NCBI GenBank assembly: GCA_022496805.1
Contig: CM040092.1
Coordinates: 20,478,113-20,542,112 of the forward strand
DNA from: Pohlia nutans
Taxonomy: Eukaryota > Streptophyta > Bryopsida > Bryales > Mniaceae
Length of the DNA stretch: 64,000 nt
Reading direction: 5' to 3'
The notes below the pieces were generated by a model. The model saw nothing but the letters and a program-made list of their open reading frames with translations, searched no databases and was not told where the DNA came from. The translations under genes were made by a program, and so were the position numbers. This document shows positions 58,991 to 64,000 of this stretch, piece after piece; positions within the stretch are counted from its first letter, which is position 1; each line of letters starts with the position of its first letter.

Positions 58991-60690
58991 GACATGGGCA
59001 AGGGAGCGCGCGGTGCGGAGGGTCTTCGCCGAAGGAGGCTGGTGCCGTGACTCGGAGATTTGCATGAGCAATTGTGGCAGAGGAGGCAGAGTATTTCCAC
59101 ATCCAAGCGAAGGTTGCAACGATCATACGATCCGTGGGAAGATGTTCTTGGTGTAGAAACGGCGCTACAATTGAGAGGTGATTTCACTTTGCAGACAACG
59201 GCTCCAGCAGATGGAGTGAATGACTTAAACCCGAACTATGAATGTGAAATTAGGGTGCTAGTAGAGGTTCAAGTGGATTGGGAGAACAAGGTCGTGGCGG
59301 TAGAGGCCGGGGTTAGAGAGGTTGTAGTGTAGGCTCGTCACGTCCAGCGAAGGGCAAAATTTTATGCCTAAGGAAGAGCGCCGATTGGCGAGAAGCCTCT
59401 TAGCTATTTTTTAGGACCCCATCTACGGTAATCAGCAGAAAGGCAATGCTTACTAGCAAAGTATTTTTGAGCATTACGAGCGCTTTAGACCTAGCGGGCA
59501 TAGGAGCCTCAATTGTTGGAATCGAAATGGGGAATGATTAAGCATGACGTGGTGAAATTCATTGGGAACTATAATCATATAAAAAAGATGAAACCAAATG
59601 GTACTAAAGAGGCTGACATAATTTGCATGGCAAAATATTTGTATCGCACAAAGAGTTCAAAGAACACGGAGTTTATGCTTGAACATTGTTGGGAGCTAGT
59701 GAACTAAATAAAGGACTTCCTATGATGGGCTGATGGTGTAAGTTAGCACAACTTGACAGACCATTCCTTCTAGAAGGGCTTCGGTGTACTCTGATCATGG
59801 GTCACATGTGGGTTCCCAAGTGGGCACCCCAAAGTCAGTGAGTGCCATGAACATTGCATGTCAATCAACTATGAAAGTGGCATTTGATTTGCAACCTGGT
59901 GGCACAAAGGCAGCAAAAGAGGACCAACGGGTAGGGAAGTGTCAGGAAAAACCGTCACTATTCCAGGCCAAGGCGGTCAAAGTGATGGCAAAAGTAACCT
60001 CGGGGAAGTCACTTAGTGTAAATTTTGGGTATATATGAGCGAACAAAAGGTATTTAATGGGGGGCTATGAAATAATTGGAATATTATACTAGTTATAGTA
60101 TATTTAGGGTATATTCAAGATATATACTAGGAATATTCATAAACTATTCCTGAATTGTTTTAAAACACCCTATATTACTTCTAAAAATTTATAAATTTTA
60201 TCTCAAATGAATAAAAGACACCCTATATTTGTTCTCTCACAGTTATCTAAATTCTTGACAGTGACTTCCCCGGGGAAGTAACACTTCACAAGGCGGCTAA
60301 TCTTAAGTACCACAACATATTGCTTCTATTTACCACCCCTGTCGATCAAACGACACTAAATGCACAAGAATATATTTGTCAACTATGAGAAGAGGAGCTT
60401 AAGAAATTGCGACGTATGATGGCGGATTCGACGGCTCAAGAGATGAAGGATTGACGTGAACGAGAGGCACTAGAAATGACAAAAGCGGCAAGACAAGAGC
60501 AAGTTGCGGCATTAAAGGTGCGGGAATACAAAGAGACTTGAAGACAAAATAATGCGCGATGCAAGGGCGGAATTTGAAGACAATGTCAAATTAGAGAATT
60601 TGGAAGCCCAAGGTGGTGGAGACGGGGACTACGAAAGGGTGCAAAGTATGAAGAAGAGGACAAATAATTTCAAGGTGAGAATTGGTTGTG
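58991..60690 (+). pseudogene. Decayed Harbinger-associated SANT/NAM-C-type protein
   Basis: Frames must be switched to read it. In order: an RG-rich stretch (about 59266-59330), PKEERRLARSLLAIF then DPIYGNQQKGNAY and EHYERFRP (SANT-like, with stops where Trp codons are expected), then ESKWGMIKHDVVKFIGNYNH, EADIICMAKYLY and FMLEHCWELVN (59513-59707), then QPGGTKAAKEDQR (about 59890) and a charged coiled tail (about 60380-60540). This order is typical of the Myb/SANT partner protein of plant PIF/Harbinger transposons and of related NAM-associated C-terminal host proteins. Several stops and frame changes make it non-functional. No matching transposase frame was found in the window. Confidence 0.68.
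60003..60275. mobile_element. Small insertion in the SANT-like pseudogene, about 270 bp
   Basis: GGGGAAGTCACT near 60003 pairs with AGTGACTTCCCC near 60260, and GGGGAAGT occurs again right after it, where the reading frame resumes (AAAGTAACCTCGGGG, then GGGGAAGTAACACTTC). Whether GGGGAAGT is end or target duplication is unclear. The inside is rich in TATATTC-type palindromes. Confidence 0.6.
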
Positions 60691-60759
60691 CTTCGATGGT
60701 GGTGATCATGTTTTTTTTCCATGTTAGACTTGGGCTGCACTTTTGATTTATGAGTGCCG

Positions 60760-61990
60760 TTTGTTCGTTTCGTAATGGCCGCGTGTTGCTTATTCCGGGA
60801 TGGTGGTGTTATTGTTTGGCTCATGTGGCCGTGTGTTGTGCATTTCCTATAGTGGTGTTTGGTTTTTCTTGTGATGGCCATGGTGCAATTCCTCTCGTGA
60901 TGGCCATAGTGTTGACCCTCTAGTATGGATTAGAGTGCTGACCCGCTAGTATACATTAGAGTGCTGATCCTCTAATGATGCTCATGGTGTTGTTCTTTTC
61001 GTGATTGGCTATGGTGCTATTCTTTTTGTGATGGCCATGGTGTTGTTTTTTTTTGTGATGGCCGCACTATAAGAAAACTTGGTAAAAAAAAACCGCAGTT
61101 GAATTCAGTTGCGGTTCGTTTGACTTCATTCTGTTGCAATAGCTAAACAACTACAAGACTGGTTTTTTCGATTTGTGGCCTCAATTTTATGAATTTTAGG
61201 GTGTGTAATATACCGTTGGAAAGGTCTTGGAAATACCTTTCCAATTGTATATTACACGCCCCAATATTGTCAAAATTAAGCCCGCAAATTGGAAAAAGAC
61301 AAACATGTAGTCATTTAGCGACTGCAGTAGTATGAGGTCAAACGAACCGTAGCTGAATTCAGCTGCGGTTTTTTACCGAGTTATCTTATAATTTCGTCTT
61401 CTGTTAGTTGATCATGTGGTGATGGCCGTGGTGCTGTTCTTTTTGTGATGGCCGTCTTGCTGATCATGTGGTGATGGCCATGGTATTGATCCTCTCTTGA
61501 TGGCCATAGTGCTGATGGCCATAGTCGTGATCCTCTAGTATAGTTGAGGTGTTAATCATGTGGTTGTGTTGACGTTCCTCTCGTATGGTGGTGGTCTATT
61601 AGAGCTCACTTGTTATGGCCGTGTGTTATGGCTGTATCGTGATGTTCTTTTCGTAATAGCCGTCTGGTGATGTTGGTTTTTTGATAGCTAGTGTGTTGAT
61701 CCTCTCCTACAGTGATGGTCGTGTTGTTCTTCTTCTTATGATGGCTGTCGTATGATTGAGGCTTCTTGATGGTAGTTCCTGATGTTTTTGTAGAGATTGT
61801 TGTGTTGACGTTTTTTTCGTAATAGTGGTAGTGTTGTTTTGTTGTAGTTAAGTGATGTCGTGGTGTTGATGTTCCTCTCGTGATGGTCAAGGTCATGTTC
61901 ATCTCGTGATGTTGTCATGATATTTAGATGATGTTGTGTTGATGTTTGTCTTGTGATGACGGATGTGGTGTTGTTATTTCACATGGCATG
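60760..61990. repeat. Degenerate minisatellite built on GTGATGGCC
   Basis: Units near GTGATGGCCATGGTGTTG, with ATCCTCTCG or TTCTTTTT spacers, recur dozens of times at about 25-40 bp spacing, interrupted by the CACTA-like element at 61065-61393. The long minus-strand frames (for example 61606-61902, Thr/His-rich) are translations of this array. Confidence 0.85.
61065..61393. mobile_element. CACTA-like foldback MITE, 329 bp
   Basis: The left end is CACTATAAGAAAACTTGG; the right end is a weaker inverted copy (CCGAGTTATCTTATAATT). The inverted repeat continues for about 50 bp (ACCGCAG, GAATTCAG, GCGGTTCGTTTGA), and a second inner pair (GTGTAATATACCGTTGGAAA region) makes most of the element fold back on itself. 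Confidence 0.8.
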
Positions 61991-64000
61991 ATGGTGGGAT
62001 TATGTTATTGATCATATTGTTGATGTTTGATTCGTTTATTGCAGCAACAAATAGCGTGCAAACAGTGGCAACTTCGGGAGTATTAACGAGGGTCGGTTGA
62101 CATCAATGGATTTGACTTCCAAATAAAAGATAGACAAGCCCAATTGTACTTTTATGAGAATACGAAAGTTGATATTCATGGCCATAGTAGGACATGGGAT
62201 GACATTGAGCATGTTGGTCCGGGAATGCCCACCACATGGAATGTCTTGGGACAAAATGAAAATGTACAACACGTAGACATACTACACGATTGTAGCCTTG
62301 TGTGAGTCATAACTCTGGCTCACAAATTAGTTTTAGGAAAATATTTACAATTTGTAAGGAGTTAGTATGTCTCAAGTATTAGTTGGTTATTTACTCCACA
62401 AAAGTGGACTTGTAAGCTAAATGTTAAAAATCCAATTAGAAAATCTAGAGAAATTAGGAGTTGTGGTAGAATATTATCATTAAGGTAAAAATCTTAGGAA
62501 AATATAGGAATAAGGAAGATTTAATGCATGGGTTTAGAAGTATGCTATGGAAGAAGTTGATAAAGTATGTGTGAATGCAAGAAGGAAGAAGGAATAGTTA
62601 GAAAGGAGAAGAAGAAGCTAGAAAGAAGAACTGGTTGATCAAAGCCCAAGGATCGGATGAAAAGATGACGGGTAGTTGAATGTAAGGTTAGAGTAGGCAT
62701 TTGGGAGAGGGATCGACCCTTCTCTCTTTCACTCTCTCTCATTGTGTTGTGTGTTCTATTACTTCTATGGGAGAAGAGACTAGAGGTAGGTAGTTGGGAG
62801 AAAAAGACAGTAGAAGAAAATCAGCGATAACTTCCTAATCCTAGCGAGATTTAAGCACGAGTTAGATCAGAATGTTAAATTTCTAGGGACATCTCATATG
62901 CTGGATTTGGAGCAAAGACCAAGGAAATAGAGCCACCGGAGTGAAGGGAAGTTTGGGTGCCGCCGGATCTTGGAGCAAGACTTTGAAACTCAGTGGCGCA
63001 CGGCCTATTGCGAATTTGAAGCTCAAAGTTGGTGAAAACGTAGATCAAGCTGTCTTCTTTGCAAGGACATATCATACAATAGAATTGGAGCTACGAAGAA
63101 GAAATGACAGCCGATCAAGTGCGAAGAGGTTGGTGGCCGCAAGAGTTGAAGATAATCAATTTTGGAGGCTCATATCTTTTGATTGATAAAAGCTTTTTTA
63201 GTGTGGTTTGTGCATGCTAAAGCGGAGGAAAGTCCACTAAGTGCCAGGAAAATTTTGTGATGTTTGGAGTTGGGATGAGGCCGAGACAGCCGTTCTAGTG
63301 CAAGAAGGTTTGTTGCCGCTATCGAGAAGGACTGCCAACTTTGGAGAGGGACTGCCGTCTCACTTCATTTGGAGCTTGGAGCAGACCGTAGTGACCGTTT
63401 TTGTGCAAGGAGGTCTGTTGCCTTCTTGAGAGTAACGTAGCTCTTGATTTTGATGTTGTCTTGAAATTGAAGGATTAAAAGAAATGTAATCTTAGTTACA
63501 ATTTTGTTCATCTTGAAATTGTGTGGTGAAGTTTCAATGGAATGCTTGAATTATAATGTTCACTACTACTTTTATTGTCTTTGTGAGTAGGTGTTTGAAA
63601 AGTGGTGGATTGTCTACATTCATGCATGCTTGTAAAGAATAACATTGCATAAACCACAATTTAGGGTTGGATGGACTTAGGAAACTAGCGTTTAAAAATA
63701 GTAAACTGAAAGGAATTTGGGAGAAATCCATTGTTTGGAGGCCTTTAGGTCACACCCCACCCCGTGGCCCAATATTATGACGCGTTGACTGGTCGCACGG
63801 TCAAAGTGCTTATACCTTGATTTGGCACCGAATGGCCAAAGTTTTTACTAATGATAGTGATACTAGTCACTTTTTATATATCATGCCAAATTGGCGCCTT
63901 TCAACATCTACAAGTATTCAATTAGGTCTCCGCAGAGTCAAAAATGATTGTTTATGTTTTCAATCTTCACCACACTTGCTACTAATCCATCCAATGACAA
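61991..64000. other. Unassigned DNA at the right end, no gene recognised
   Basis: The plus-strand stretch 62040-62305 can be read as one frame with a single stop (containing DINGFDFQIKDRQAQLYFYE), but I do not recognise it. Frames at 62941-63186 and 63241-63429 are also unknown; GCAAGAAGGTTTGTTGCCGC and GCAAGGAGGTCTGTTGCC (63300 and 63407) show a local duplication. These could be remnants of a retroelement, but no reverse transcriptase, integrase or long repeat is seen. Confidence 0.35.

Noticed and set aside
61606..61902. Thr/His-rich minus-strand frame
   Set aside because: It is translation of the GTGATGGCC minisatellite.
61991..64000. LTR retrotransposon
   Set aside because: No reverse transcriptase, integrase or protease motif, no primer-binding site and no long direct repeat pair could be found.
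1..64000. tRNA, rRNA or organelle-derived inserts
   Set aside because: No tRNA-like cloverleaf with conserved T-loop, no rRNA core sequence and no plastid or mitochondrial gene was recognised by eye; a covariance-model scan would settle this.

Overview
This window is nuclear DNA of a land plant. The host genes are interrupted by ordinary GT-AG introns and belong to families with a clear plant form: an OTS/ULP1-type SUMO protease, a CPP (TSO1/TCX) CXC-domain protein and a strictosidine-synthase-like protein. A short CCCTAAA interstitial repeat fits a plant too. The rest is AT-rich and full of DNA transposons. Tc1-like and TTAA-flanked (piggyBac-like) elements would be unusual in a flowering plant, so a non-seed plant is possible, but I cannot name the species.

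Layout: (1) 1-3719, minus strand: first eight exons of the SUMO protease, with the catalytic domain running off the left edge. (2) 3720-19259: gene-free, with tandem duplications, minisatellites, perfect hairpins and TTAA-flanked elements. (3) 19260-27024, plus strand: a complete 12-exon CPP gene (about 1110 residues) with small elements in introns 3, 5, 10 and 11. (4) 27025-32079: intergenic, with several small elements. (5) 32080-37401: a Mutator-like element with inverted repeats of about 330 bp and a decayed transposase; a 539-bp TTAA-flanked element sits inside its left inverted repeat. (6) 37402-41813: repeats, then a TTAA-flanked element ending about 155 bp upstream of the next gene's TATA box. 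(7) 41814-48394, plus strand: a complete four-exon strictosidine-synthase-like gene (423 residues) whose 3-kb intron 3 is packed with elements. (8) 48715-57903: a decayed second copy of the end of the CPP gene and its downstream DNA (source about 26390-29445), broken up by a Tc1-like element, two unclassified inverted-repeat elements (one carrying an NIF/FCP1-like phosphatase remnant) and a TTAA-flanked element. (9) 57904-64000: a decayed Harbinger-associated SANT protein, a degenerate minisatellite with a CACTA-like element in it, and unassigned sequence.

The three host genes do not form a pathway: they act in SUMO removal, transcriptional control of cell division and development, and a membrane-anchored hydrolase-like fold. 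The most interesting layer is the mobile DNA. At least fourteen elements from about 0.2 to 1.1 kb share TTAA flanks and CCCT/AGGG ends. Repeated DNA inside the window supplies unoccupied versions of three of the insertion sites, so target choice and rough relative order can be read from this sequence alone.
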